A stretch of DNA of 35,353 bases from Bacteroidota bacterium (GTDB lineage Bacteria > Bacteroidota > Bacteroidia > Palsa-965), in NCBI GenBank assembly GCA_003153435.1, contig PLYR01000032.1, positions 34,600 to 69,952 of the forward strand. Direction: 5' to 3'. The position numbers were made by a program, and so were the translations under genes. Below the pieces are notes generated by a model that ran no database searches, was not told the origin of the DNA, and saw only the letters and a program-made list of their open reading frames with translations. Shown piece after piece: positions 23,965 through 32,808 of the stretch (position 1 is the stretch's first letter; every line of letters begins with the position of its first letter).

Positions 23965-24993
23965 TCAATTACCTAAACCGGTGAAACGGCTTTCCAGAAT
24001 ATTCAACCGATTCTGATGGCAGGCAAGGATGTTAATCTGTTCATCGAGGAAACAACGCTCTTCCATTTTAAATTCAAACAATCCAAGCACGGCATCCGGT
24101 GCTGAGGATGGGACGGAGTCTTGTTTACCAGCATGGACTGGAGCTCCCTGATGATCTGAAACAAAGAGTGGTAGGAAAAAGACATATCCAAGATCTTTCA
24201 AAACTCGCATAGGTGCAAGCATCGACTCCGGCGACTCCATGTTTCTGAAATTTTCAAAGAGGATAAAAGGTTTATTGCTTTCGATAGTTTTGTGAGCCCC
24301 AGAAAAAATGGTGGCTTCATGTCCTTCCGCATCTACCTTCATTAACGCTGGAGGAGGAAGAGGGAGCTCATCCAGTCGGGCTCTTTTTATTTTCACTCCG
24401 CTATCCTTCTCCGAAAGCATTGCATTTCCGCTATGAATTCCATCAGGGATGGTGATGAAGGTATCTGAACTGGAATCAGACAATGCCAGACAATGCAACT
24501 GAACCTGAGGAATCAACAAGGCCTGTTTGACAGTACTTTCCAGATCCATAAATGTGGAAGGCATCGGTTCGAAAGCATGAATCTCCCCTTGAAAAGCGGG
24601 ATTGCTCGCCGCATGCAAAGTGAAATGCCCCCAGTTGCTTCCTACATCATAAAAGACATCCTTACGAGTGAGGAGTATATCTATCAGCGCAAGCGTTTCG
24701 GGTTCATAATAGCTGTATTCGGGAAGGTATAAACTATGGAACTGGGTATTTCCGGCCCGGAAAGAAATAGTTGCATTTTTATCCCGGTTGAGGTAAGTAA
24801 AAAGCCCATTGTGTTTCCCCAAGGAGCTCTTCAATAGTCTGAACAAGAATCTGGTTAAAGGCCTCCGTACAAATTTATGAAAGCGCCCCGGTCTTTGTGA
24901 GTAAGCTTGAATATAGATTTTAGCAAGCAAAGGCAGCCTTTCCATCTGGAAGGGCTGCCTGAGAATAACTTTCGAAGAAAAAGACAGTTTCAT
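23965..24993 (-). CDS. FkbM-family methyltransferase
   Basis: The 342-residue protein contains the FkbM SAM-dependent methyltransferase domain: DVGSNWGHFTLHAA (SAM-binding motif I, about residue 117), HAFEPMPSTF (motif II), LHCLALSD, and the FkbM-typical MKVDAEGHEATIFSGA. These enzymes O-methylate sugars or polyketides, and in polysaccharide loci they commonly methylate glycans. The first 80 residues are basic and may mediate membrane or partner contact. No signal peptide. It may modify the surface glycan of the neighbouring operon, but it is not part of that transcript. Confidence 0.85.
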   Translation of the reverse strand: MKLSFSSKVILRQPFQMERLPLLAKIYIQAYSQRPGRFHKFVRRPLTRFLFRLLKSSLGKHNGLFTYLNRDKNATISFRAGNTQFHSLYLPEYSYYEPETLALIDILLTRKDVFYDVGSNWGHFTLHAASNPAFQGEIHAFEPMPSTFMDLESTVKQALLIPQVQLHCLALSDSSSDTFITIPDGIHSGNAMLSEKDSGVKIKRARLDELPLPPPALMKVDAEGHEATIFSGAHKTIESNKPFILFENFRNMESPESMLAPMRVLKDLGYVFFLPLFVSDHQGAPVHAGKQDSVPSSAPDAVLGLFEFKMEERCFLDEQINILACHQNRLNILESRFTGLGN

Positions 24994-25105
24994 TTATTTG
25001 ACAATCCTGAAATTCAAGAGTAAGTATCAGAATGAGTGATGCTCTGAAATATTCAGGGAGCCAAGATATTGTTTATTAACCTCTTTTTGGGTGTGTTTGG
25101 TTGTC

Positions 25106-27664
25106 TTATTTGGAAATAACGATTCTCTTGTTTACTACATGATCTCCATTTGAAAGTTTGACGTTATAGATTCCAGCCGGTAAAGTGCCAGCATCTATAC
25201 TTGTGGTTCCCAAAATATTGGTGCTTAATACCAACTTACCTGTTAAGTCATACACTTCAACCAATTGAGTGCTTGCGAATGGAGTTTCGATCGTGAAGCT
25301 GCCACTGCTTGGGTTCGGGTAAAGAGTAGCCCGGAACGAATCATTCTCCTGATCAGCAACATTTACTTTTTCAATGGATTGTTGGCCGGGCAAATGACTG
25401 TAATCCGGAGCCGTTGCTGTTCTCAATATGCTTGGAGAGGCCAATCTGCCACCGGTCAGAGGCAAAGTAATGGTTTGAGAAGATTGTGCCCAGGGACATG
25501 CGTTATTCCAGGAACCCAAAGTTATTCTGTAGGTATTTCCGTAAGCGAATTCTCCTGCCGGGTACTGCGTGCATTGATTCCCTGGACTAAGACCAGTTGG
25601 ACATGCAACAGGGAAATAAAGGTTTGATGTATAATCCTGCTGAGGCGGCGCGTTATTGATCAGATTAAACGTGGTCGGAAAAGGGTAATTCCACCAATAG
25701 CATGGGTTGTCGTTATCAATCCAATTGGTGCTTCCGGTAGAAGAAAGCTCTTCCAGAATATATTCATAACCGTAGCCTGCTGTTTGTGTAGTAGGAATAT
25801 CACTTGCTATAGCGCTGATAGTTGCATATCCTGATAAACTGGTATTATCCGACAGGTTAAAGGAGGGTATATTGTTTACCGGTGTGATGGTAACACTTGT
25901 TGAAACAGGGCATCCGGAAGGTACAAAGGTTGCGGTTAAGGTATAGGTTGCACTTGTAGAGGGTACGGTGATGGATGTCCCTGAGCCCAAAGAGGTGCCA
26001 CCGCTGGTCCAAACGATTGCATTGTGTGATGAATTTGTATAATTACTGGTTAAGATAGTCGTGCTACCCGAGCAAACAGAGGTATTGCCAGCAATGATCG
26101 GGTGATCAACACAACCCACCAACACCATTGCAGAAGCAGTTGCCATGCTTGTGCAGGAAGTTGTATTTTGAATTGAATAAGTGATTTTATAGTAAGTCCC
26201 ACAAGCCAGAGTATTGCTGCCTGGGATAGTGAATGGGTTGCCGGGTGAACTCGTATAAGTTCCGCTCCATACCGGTGTTGGGTTGTTGCCATATTGATCT
26301 GTACACTGATCGATTTCCCAGGAATAAGAGTTTGGAGTAATGTTTCCAACAGAAGTATAAGTCCCGTTCACCACAATCGGGTTTCCGGCACAAATCTGCG
26401 AAGTAACTACATTCACTGAAGGAGTTAAGCTGGCGTAATTGATCACGTCCCCGTCGATCTGATCAGGCAAACAAAAAATACCGAGCACCCCGTTGAAAGT
26501 TGTCTTTACCTGTCCGCTCATGTAATTGGGATTAAATCCGAAGGTATTTGGGTTGACGCTAAAAAATTTCCCCGTTCCATTGGTAGCAGTAGGGGTTACT
26601 CCTACAATTAAATTAGAGGAAGGCACATATTCAAGTTGAGAACCGTAATAGGAAGACATCGAGTTCACGGTCAGGACATGAGATCCGGGGACTTGTGCCA
26701 CGTTCTGATTCCCTGGGGTGACTACATAAATGCTGCTTTGAGTAGAGGCCCATAAGCGGTCGGATGCATCGTAAACAGCGCCGCTAACTCCATAATCTGA
26801 AAAACTACCATTAAGGGCATAGTATGCGTAAGATCCGGGAACGAGCATATAATTATTCAACTGAAGATCAAAAGCAGTTTGCATGGCAGCAATACCGTTT
26901 GTAGCTCCTCCCCATCCCAGGTGGGTCTGATCGGCTGAGAGTGATAACTGATAGCATTGTGCATTGTTAAGAGAAAACTGGAAGTAACATTTGTTGGGGT
27001 CCATATATGGATAAGAGAGCTGGCGGTCTGTTGCTGCCAGAACATAGGTCTTACTGATATTTGTGGAGCCGATGGTAAACCGGTACAGCCCACCTCGTGT
27101 ATCATCGTGAGGATCATCGGTCGCCAGGGTAAACAAATACCTGACACCGGAAGAAGTCAGTTTGGAAACCGCAAGCCCCTGGATCACAATATCACTGAAC
27201 AGGTAGTTGGGTGAACTGGTGTTTGGAAGGATTGTCCCCGGAGCAGGGATCATGGTTGGGTTGCCGGTGGTGTTGCAATCCACTTCTGCATAAAGGATGC
27301 CCCCGCACATATAAATAACATAGAATTTATTGCAGTCCTCTTTCCCAGGGATGGGAACGATCTCCACTTCCGGACCAAAGGAAGTTCCTCCTCCTACCGG
27401 AGTCGGGAGCTTACCCACGAGTGTGGAATTGGCGCTGTAAAGATTCATGTCCCTGACATAAAATAACAGGTGCCCACTTGCATCATACGCCCCGTTGGTT
27501 GGGGAAGTACTGGTGGTGGACCCTCCAGGAATAGCTGCCGAAGTGGGTGTTGGAGCGTTCATATTGTAATTCATGGGGGGAACAACCCATTGCTCATTTT
27601 GAGACTTGACTTGGTAATAGCTTGCTGTCAGTGCGAGACAGACTAATGCTTTCTTTAAGTTCAT
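25106..27664 (-). CDS. T9SS type A cargo protein with Ig/PKD-like modules
   Basis: ATG 27664 is chosen because a proper signal peptide follows directly (MNLKKALVCLALTASYYQVKSQ); the frame extends to 27712 but that extension lies over the promoter region. The 852-residue product has an N-terminal region of about 400 residues resembling a beta-propeller or lectin-like repeat region (GAYDASGHLLFYVRDMNLY), followed by PKD/Ig-like modules with paired Cys (VCSGSTTILTS). The C-terminal T9SS type A sorting domain begins at LYPNPSSGSFTIE and ends with VNKRIVISK. It is expected to be exported and anchored to the surface or released. No enzymatic motif is seen. A LytTR-like operator lies upstream. Confidence 0.87.
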   Translation of the reverse strand: MNLKKALVCLALTASYYQVKSQNEQWVVPPMNYNMNAPTPTSAAIPGGSTTSTSPTNGAYDASGHLLFYVRDMNLYSANSTLVGKLPTPVGGGTSFGPEVEIVPIPGKEDCNKFYVIYMCGGILYAEVDCNTTGNPTMIPAPGTILPNTSSPNYLFSDIVIQGLAVSKLTSSGVRYLFTLATDDPHDDTRGGLYRFTIGSTNISKTYVLAATDRQLSYPYMDPNKCYFQFSLNNAQCYQLSLSADQTHLGWGGATNGIAAMQTAFDLQLNNYMLVPGSYAYYALNGSFSDYGVSGAVYDASDRLWASTQSSIYVVTPGNQNVAQVPGSHVLTVNSMSSYYGSQLEYVPSSNLIVGVTPTATNGTGKFFSVNPNTFGFNPNYMSGQVKTTFNGVLGIFCLPDQIDGDVINYASLTPSVNVVTSQICAGNPIVVNGTYTSVGNITPNSYSWEIDQCTDQYGNNPTPVWSGTYTSSPGNPFTIPGSNTLACGTYYKITYSIQNTTSCTSMATASAMVLVGCVDHPIIAGNTSVCSGSTTILTSNYTNSSHNAIVWTSGGTSLGSGTSITVPSTSATYTLTATFVPSGCPVSTSVTITPVNNIPSFNLSDNTSLSGYATISAIASDIPTTQTAGYGYEYILEELSSTGSTNWIDNDNPCYWWNYPFPTTFNLINNAPPQQDYTSNLYFPVACPTGLSPGNQCTQYPAGEFAYGNTYRITLGSWNNACPWAQSSQTITLPLTGGRLASPSILRTATAPDYSHLPGQQSIEKVNVADQENDSFRATLYPNPSSGSFTIETPFASTQLVEVYDLTGKLVLSTNILGTTSIDAGTLPAGIYNVKLSNGDHVVNKRIVISK

Positions 27665-27724
27665 AAGGTGTGTTTTTTTTGTGGCGAAAGTATAGGCACA
27701 AAAGAACATCACACCAGAGTTTTA

Positions 27725-27757
27725 GCGAACTGTATGTTTTAGGCTGTGAACTGTATG
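27725..27757 (-). promoter_or_regulatory. Direct-repeat operator resembling a LytTR binding site
   Basis: On the minus strand, CATACAGTTC occurs at 27757-27748 and again at 27736-27727, exactly 21 nt apart; over 12 nt (CATACAGTTCRC) the copies differ at one base. ACAGTTCRC matches 8 of 9 positions of the published LytTR consensus (T/A, A/C, C/A, GTT, N, A/G, T/G). LytTR dimers bind such 9-mers separated by 12 nt. The array ends 9 nt before CTGG (27717-27714), a weak -33, with a weak TACTTTCG -7 at 27692-27685: an activator-dependent promoter is likely. The rest of 27758-27852 holds two imperfect hairpins (CGGGAA/TTCCCG at 27773-27797; GCTTTT/AAAAGC at 27819-27843). Confidence 0.5.
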
Positions 27758-27852
27758 GTCTGTTGATTGAATCGGGAATAGAAGATTCACTTTCCCGTAT
27801 TCCATGTAAGATACTTGAGCTTTTTGTTTAAAACGACAAAAGCATCTGATAT

Positions 27853-28923
27853 TTATTGATTATCCGGAAGAAGGAAAGTATTACTGTCTGCGTTCAGTTT
27901 GCTGATTTCTGTTCTCTTCTCTTCGATAAGAGCCTTCATTGTTTTTAAGTCATCGACATACAGGAGGATCACCCGTGCTGTTTTTACAAATCCAAATGCT
28001 CCGATCACTTGCACCGGTTCATTCAAATAGATAACCAGATTGTGGTTGTCCAGATTTTTAAGGAAGGAAAGTTTGATGGACTCCTGGTTTTTTACTCGTT
28101 GAGCGGAGCATTCCACTTTTTGAATATTACTAATATCTATGATCGTTTCCCCACCCCATAATCCGTTCTTTAGCAGGAGTAAGTTTCCTGAAACCGTTGA
28201 AGGCCTCCGTTTAATCGCTTTAATATGTGCGTAGAGCTGGAGACAAGTGTAAAGACTTAAGGTTGTTAATACGACCGCGATGGTTTTGTTCCAAAGCAGG
28301 AATAATAAGTGCATGCTGGTTGCTTCAATAAGCAGCAGCCCTAGAATGATCCAAAGAATAAACAGAATGCCGCTTTCTTTATAAGAAGTGAATCTGATTT
28401 CTGAATCTTCCTTTCCGGGTTTTCTACAAAAAAAGGCATAATAGAAAACAGATATTTCAGAAGCAAGGACATTGGCAAATAATTCATTCCCTAAAAGGTT
28501 TTTCAGAAAAATGCGGAAATGACACAAAAAATCAGAAGAGGGAAGAATTGTGGATTTTTGCAGTTTATTAGCAACATAAAACTTCCTGATCAGAACGCCA
28601 ATCAGCAGGGCTTCAAATGCGGGTCCGATCCAGGTCTTAAGAGCATGGAGTAAAGGGTTGTTGCCCTTGGTAAGGATCATGCCGGCCAATGCAATACCAA
28701 GAACAAAAATCCGGATGGTGGACCATTTCGAAATGCCGGTCTTCCTGGTTAGCAGCAACCAGAGAAGAGGTGCCGTTATTGCCAAATCGATGATAAGCGC
28801 GGTGGATAATGTTTCAGGATGTCTTTTATATACGGAACTGAAGGTGATAAGAATGCAAATGCTGAAAATGAGTCCTACTGCTATGATGCCAAGCTTAGGA
28901 GATAATTTTGCAGGGTAATTCAT
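27853..28923 (-). CDS. Multi-pass membrane protein of unknown function
   Basis: The 356-residue protein has about six to seven hydrophobic helices in two groups: residues 10-120 (GIIAVGLIFSICILITF, LIIDLAITAPLLWLLL, IFVLGIALAGMIL, and others) and about 185-235 (ILFILWIILGLLLIE, LLFLLWNKTIAVVLT). A soluble C-terminal domain of about 120 residues follows, with alternating strands (LLLLKNGLWGGETIIDISNIQKVEC) reminiscent of membrane-associated PH-like domains (bPH). I recognise no catalytic residues. It ends without a clear U-rich terminator. Confidence 0.7.
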   Translation of the reverse strand: MNYPAKLSPKLGIIAVGLIFSICILITFSSVYKRHPETLSTALIIDLAITAPLLWLLLTRKTGISKWSTIRIFVLGIALAGMILTKGNNPLLHALKTWIGPAFEALLIGVLIRKFYVANKLQKSTILPSSDFLCHFRIFLKNLLGNELFANVLASEISVFYYAFFCRKPGKEDSEIRFTSYKESGILFILWIILGLLLIEATSMHLLFLLWNKTIAVVLTTLSLYTCLQLYAHIKAIKRRPSTVSGNLLLLKNGLWGGETIIDISNIQKVECSAQRVKNQESIKLSFLKNLDNHNLVIYLNEPVQVIGAFGFVKTARVILLYVDDLKTMKALIEEKRTEISKLNADSNTFLLPDNQ

Positions 28924-28951
28924 GATTTGGCAATAAGATATCGTGACACCT

Positions 28952-28959
28952 CAAATTTA
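28952..28959 (-). promoter_or_regulatory. Candidate -7 element of the membrane protein gene
   Basis: Minus-strand TAAATTTG is a perfect TAnnTTTG, 29-36 nt upstream of the ATG at 28923. The -33 region lacks a clear TTTG. A 9-bp hairpin (GTTGAA/TTCAAC core, 29015-29031) lies further upstream, just past the end of the RCC1 gene. Confidence 0.35.
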
Positions 28960-29064
28960 CACAATAGGAGTCTTATTACCTTGAAAATGATTGAATAAAC
29001 GGAGTCTCTCCTCTGTTGAAAAAGCTTCAACGGATAACTTTATTGCTCTTTATAAGCAAGAAAA

Positions 29065-31623
29065 TTATTTACTGATACAAATCTTTATCGTCTTTGTCTG
29101 ACCGTTTGCCAGGAAGGAGGCGAAATAAATTCCTGGACTCAGGCTCAGGTCTTTTACATTAAAGTGATTGCTGTATGCTCCCGGAAGCAGAGATGTGTTC
29201 AGAAGGATGCTCTCCTGTCCAAGCAGGTTTGTCAGTCGCAGTGAAACAACTCCTTCTTCCTGCACCTGATACTGCATGGTCAGGTTGTCGCTGGTTGGAG
29301 AAGGGTATACCTGAAACAGATTCTCATCCGCTTCTTCGTCTGCGAAAGCAGTACGGCCTGTGGCTGGACCAGTTATTATCTTTCGTTTACGGGCTAGAAT
29401 GGTTCCGCAGGAGAATGTGTTTTTATTGGTAGTGGTTCCGTCTCCCAATTCCCCGTAAGTATTATCACCTGTTGCGCAGAACGGATTACGAGTAGGTTGT
29501 AACCCGAAAGCGATGACGCCTCCACTGAATACTCCTGACCAGAGGGTAGCTCCGATCTGAACGGGACTTTGAATCGTCCACACGGTCCCGTCTCCGGCCG
29601 CACCATAGAAATTACTGCCCCAGGACCAAAGTGTTCCATTCGATTTCAAAGCATAGGAATACTGCAAACGATCACCCCCTGTGGATGTTTGAAGGATCCA
29701 GTCGTTGTCGGTTCCAACCTGAACGAGGGTTGGTTGATCGATCAGGGTGCCAATGCCCAACTCACCGTCTCCATTATATCCGCAAGCCCAGAGTGTACCA
29801 TCACTTTTTTCAGCTACTGTAAAAGCAGCACCTGACCGAAAGGCAATCCATTTGTTATCTGTGCCTATCTGCACCGGAGCGTTTTCATTGTTGGTTGTTC
29901 CATCCCCGAGATCTCCATTGTAATTGGCTCCCCAGGCCCAGAGTGTACCGTCGCTCTTCAGTCCAACCGTATGGTCTTCACTTATACCTACAGCTACCCA
30001 TTTATTGTCGGTACCGATTTGTACCGGGCTGTGTTTATCAATCAATGTTCCATCACCCAATTGTCCTAAATTATTTTGCCCCCAGGCCCAGAGGGTCCCA
30101 TTGGCTTTGATAGCCGCAGAGGAGGAGCCTCCTGCAAAAACGGCGGCCCAATCGTTGTCTGTTCCAACCTGGATCGGGCTGGTTTGCGTAACGGTTGTTC
30201 CATTACCGAGCTGACCGTATTGGTCAGAACCCCAGGCCCAGAGTGTGCCGTTGGATTGGAGAGCAATGGTATGAGAATCCCCACAGTTCATGCCATGCCA
30301 ATTGGTAGCTGTTCCGACTTGCACAGGAGATATGGTGCCGGTAGTTGTTCCGTTGCCTAGCTGCCCCCAGTCGTTATGGCCCCACGCCCACATAGTTCCG
30401 TCGGTATTGACACCGGTTGCAAAACTAGATCCTGCACTGATGCTGGAAACAACTTGATCAGTAGTGTGTACCAGGGTCGGAACCCATTTGTTGACCGTTG
30501 TTCCGTCACCCATCTGACCACTGGTATTCAGTCCCCAGGTCCAGAGACTTCCATCCGCCCGGGTAGCATAAGTTGTTGCAGTATAATATCCACCGGCAGA
30601 AGCACCGAAGCTTACCCAATCGGTTCCGGTTCCAATCTGAACAGGGTTTATTCTGGTAGTGGTTGTTCCATCACCTACTTGGCCAACATTGTTGTACCCC
30701 CACATCCAGAGGGTGCCATCCGATTTGATACCACCGAAGTGCATGTAACTTCCAAAATAGCTTACCCAGGTAGAACCTGTTCCTACCTGAGTAGGGTGGG
30801 TGCCGCTCCAGCCCCAATTCCAGAGTGTTCCATCCGATTTCAAAGCAGCGGTATAATAAGTGCCGGCTGAAACACTGACCCATTTATTGTCTGTACCTGC
30901 CTGGACCGGGCTGTTTCGTTGAGCTGTTGTTCCATCGCCGGTTTCTCCGTCGGCGTTGAAACCCCATCCCCAAAGGGTGCCATCGGCTTTGATGGCGTTT
31001 GAATGTCCACCTCCGGCAGAGATATAGACCCATTTGTTATCCGTGCCTAACTGGAAAGGAGTGTTTTTACAAGCTGTAGACCCTATGCCCAGTTCCCCTT
31101 CTCCATTATATCCCCAGACCCAAAGTGTGCCGTCAGATTTGAGAGCAAGAGTATGGTAATCGCCAGCAGCAACACTGATCCAGTGATTATCGGTTCCTAC
31201 CTGAACAGGTACACACACATTGCCGGGTGCAGTACCATTACCGAGCATGCCGGCCACATTACCTCCCTGAACACCTATGTTGGTACCCCAGGACCATAAG
31301 GTTCCATCGGCTTTGATAGCCATTGAGAAATATCCTCCGGCCGAAACAGTGACCCAGGTGTTGTCTGATCCTACTTGTACCGGACTGCTTTTATTGACGT
31401 GGGTTCCGTCGCCCAGCTCTCCATAATAGTTATCGCCCCAGGCCCAGAGGGTACCGCCTCTTATTTCCAGGGTGTGTGTGCTTCCAGCAGAGACCCGTTG
31501 AAAATTTCCTTTATAAGTCAGGTTTCTCTTGGTATCGCGCCGGTTCACTTGTGCAAAAGATGAATGGAAAGTAAAGACAACAAGAATGAGTAATACGAAG
31601 GCTTTTGAAAAGTAGGATTTCAT
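29065..31623 (-). CDS. RCC1-repeat beta-propeller protein with T9SS type A sorting domain
   Basis: The 852-residue secreted protein begins with a signal peptide (AFVLLILVVFTFHSSFAQ). Residues about 40-770 are 13 clear RCC1 repeats of about 50 residues (DGTLWAWG.N..GQLGDGT, then PVQVGTDNKWV, then HTLALKS) plus a degenerate 14th (GDNTYGELGDGT). Fourteen repeats would build two seven-bladed propellers. The C-terminus has a type A sorting domain (VYPSPTSDNLTM to KTIKICISK). The repeats lack catalytic motifs; RCC1-type propellers usually bind proteins, so an adhesin or scaffold is likely. The repeats are similar but not identical at the DNA level. Confidence 0.92.
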   Translation of the reverse strand: MKSYFSKAFVLLILVVFTFHSSFAQVNRRDTKRNLTYKGNFQRVSAGSTHTLEIRGGTLWAWGDNYYGELGDGTHVNKSSPVQVGSDNTWVTVSAGGYFSMAIKADGTLWSWGTNIGVQGGNVAGMLGNGTAPGNVCVPVQVGTDNHWISVAAGDYHTLALKSDGTLWVWGYNGEGELGIGSTACKNTPFQLGTDNKWVYISAGGGHSNAIKADGTLWGWGFNADGETGDGTTAQRNSPVQAGTDNKWVSVSAGTYYTAALKSDGTLWNWGWSGTHPTQVGTGSTWVSYFGSYMHFGGIKSDGTLWMWGYNNVGQVGDGTTTTRINPVQIGTGTDWVSFGASAGGYYTATTYATRADGSLWTWGLNTSGQMGDGTTVNKWVPTLVHTTDQVVSSISAGSSFATGVNTDGTMWAWGHNDWGQLGNGTTTGTISPVQVGTATNWHGMNCGDSHTIALQSNGTLWAWGSDQYGQLGNGTTVTQTSPIQVGTDNDWAAVFAGGSSSAAIKANGTLWAWGQNNLGQLGDGTLIDKHSPVQIGTDNKWVAVGISEDHTVGLKSDGTLWAWGANYNGDLGDGTTNNENAPVQIGTDNKWIAFRSGAAFTVAEKSDGTLWACGYNGDGELGIGTLIDQPTLVQVGTDNDWILQTSTGGDRLQYSYALKSNGTLWSWGSNFYGAAGDGTVWTIQSPVQIGATLWSGVFSGGVIAFGLQPTRNPFCATGDNTYGELGDGTTTNKNTFSCGTILARKRKIITGPATGRTAFADEEADENLFQVYPSPTSDNLTMQYQVQEEGVVSLRLTNLLGQESILLNTSLLPGAYSNHFNVKDLSLSPGIYFASFLANGQTKTIKICISK

Positions 31624-31655
31624 CGGAAATAATTTTGTTGATTTAGATCTAGGAA

Positions 31656-31684
31656 CAAAGTTGGGAAGAAAGCCCTACTGGCAA
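31656..31684 (-). promoter_or_regulatory. Promoter of the RCC1-repeat gene
   Basis: On the minus strand, TTG (31684-31682) and CAACTTTG (31663-31656) are 18 nt apart; the -7 element differs from TAnnTTTG only in its first base. The predicted start is about 30 nt before the ATG at 31623. Confidence 0.4.
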
Positions 31685-31693
31685 TGCTAAGAT

Positions 31694-31741
31694 GAGTAAC
31701 TCCCAGACCCGGTTGAGTAATTAACAGGATTTACTGAGTAA
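31694..31741 (-). promoter_or_regulatory. Three direct repeats with exact 21-nt period, putative operator
   Basis: TTACTC on the minus strand (GAGTAA on plus) occurs at 31694-31699, 31715-31720 and 31736-31741, exactly 21 nt apart each time; the conserved core extends to TTACTCA in all three. The array ends 9 nt upstream of the TTG of the RCC1 promoter, the position expected for an activator contacting RNA polymerase. The motif does not match the LytTR consensus, though the 9+12 geometry does. Confidence 0.45.
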
Positions 31742-31800
31742 ATGGAGGAAGACAGGATGTTTTTAATAGGATGCAGGCAAATAGACAGGAAAGGGAAAAA

Positions 31801-31861
31801 TAACCACTAAGCCTTACCCACAACAATCTTAGTGAACCTTAGTGTTAGTGCCTTAGTGGTA
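31801..31861. repeat. Inverted/direct repeat cluster (CTTAGTG unit), possible dispersed intergenic element
   Basis: ACCACTAAG (31803-31811) and CTTAGTGGT (31852-31860) are a perfect 9-bp inverted repeat. Between and within them CTTAGTG recurs at 31828, 31838 and 31852. It lies in the 300-nt gap 31624-31923 between two divergent genes. Its look is that of a short dispersed intergenic repeat rather than an operator, but other copies cannot be checked from this window. Confidence 0.45.
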
Positions 31862-31901
31862 AAATAAGTATAGCTAAAACTGTTCCATAGGAGGAAACCG
31901 C

Positions 31902-31909
31902 TATTTTTG
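31902..31909 (+). promoter_or_regulatory. Candidate -7 element of the LytTR gene
   Basis: TATTTTTG is a perfect TAnnTTTG, but it lies only 14 nt before ATG 31924, giving a leader of under 10 nt. AGGAGG at 31889-31894 is too far from the ATG (29 nt) to be its ribosome site. No good -33 element is seen. Confidence 0.35.
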
Positions 31910-31923
31910 TTCAAATTCCGAAT

Positions 31924-32802
31924 ATGAACTTCCTTCAGCAGCCCTTTCCTTTTGAATTTCATTTCAAGAAAGACCTGTTCGGGCATTTTTCTGTTGGACT
32001 GCTCATTGCCTTGTTCTTAATTATCTTCCAGCCTTTCGGAGCCTGGCAGTGGCATGATCCGTATAAGATGTTTCACTTCTCCATGTTCGGGGTCATCTCT
32101 TTCCTGGTTTCCTTTTCATCCTCCTGGGCCTTTCATACCTTCTTCAAATCACTGGAAGACAATTGGACCGTAGGAAAACAAATCGCTTTTATCATGAGTT
32201 TCGTGTTGCTTATTTTGTGTTGCAGCTTCCTCTATACTCTGGTCATCGGCACAAATGAATTCAGGCTTTCTTCCTTCCTGCTCTTCTGTCTTTCGGGCTT
32301 CTTCATCGCCTTAGTTCCGGTAACGGTAAATATCTTCTTTATGTATAAGAATTACCAGGCAGCGCATAATAAAGAAGCCGACCGCATCAATCAGCAACTG
32401 GATGAGGGGCTCGCCTCTGAGATCAACCCAGCAACTCTTCCCTCCGACACCCACCTGATCTTTACTGCCGAAAACGGAAAAGACACGCTGCGTCTTCCCG
32501 GAGAATCTATTTTGTATATCCAATCGTCTGATAATTATTCGGAAATCAAGCACATAGGCGATTCCCGCCTGCAAAACACTTTGCTCCGGAGTAGTCTGAA
32601 ACGATTGGAAGGACAGATTACCGTTCCCTATCTCCAGCGCTGCCACCGAAGTTCCATCGTTAACCTTAACAAGGTGAAGCACATACAGGGAAATGCCCAG
32701 GGCTATAAGCTCCATTTTGCCGAAACCACGGAAACCGTTCCGGTGTCCCGGAATTACTCGGAAGCCATCTTATCCGGCCTCGAAGGCTTGAAAAAAGCTT
32801 GA
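31924..32802 (+). CDS. Membrane-bound LytTR-family transcriptional regulator
   Basis: The 292-residue protein has four hydrophobic helices in residues 20-150 (HFSVGLLIALFLIIFQPFG, FSMFGVISFLVSF, IAFIMSFVLLILCCSFLYTL, FLLFCLSGFFIALVPVTV), a linker of about 40 residues, and a C-terminal LytTR DNA-binding domain (about 190-287) with the family segments ILYIQSSDNYSEI, YLQRCHRSSIVNLNKVKHI and VPVSRNYSE. There is no receiver domain, so the signal probably enters through the membrane part. LytTR proteins bind pairs of 9-nt direct repeats and usually activate nearby genes. The two barrel genes directly downstream are the likeliest targets. Confidence 0.9.
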   Translation: MNFLQQPFPFEFHFKKDLFGHFSVGLLIALFLIIFQPFGAWQWHDPYKMFHFSMFGVISFLVSFSSSWAFHTFFKSLEDNWTVGKQIAFIMSFVLLILCCSFLYTLVIGTNEFRLSSFLLFCLSGFFIALVPVTVNIFFMYKNYQAAHNKEADRINQQLDEGLASEINPATLPSDTHLIFTAENGKDTLRLPGESILYIQSSDNYSEIKHIGDSRLQNTLLRSSLKRLEGQITVPYLQRCHRSSIVNLNKVKHIQGNAQGYKLHFAETTETVPVSRNYSEAILSGLEGLKKA

Positions 32803-32808
32803 TGCCTG

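Noticed and set aside
30376-30870. 164-codon open frame opposite the RCC1 gene
   Set aside because: It arises from the repetitive RCC1 codons read backwards; no RBS or domain.
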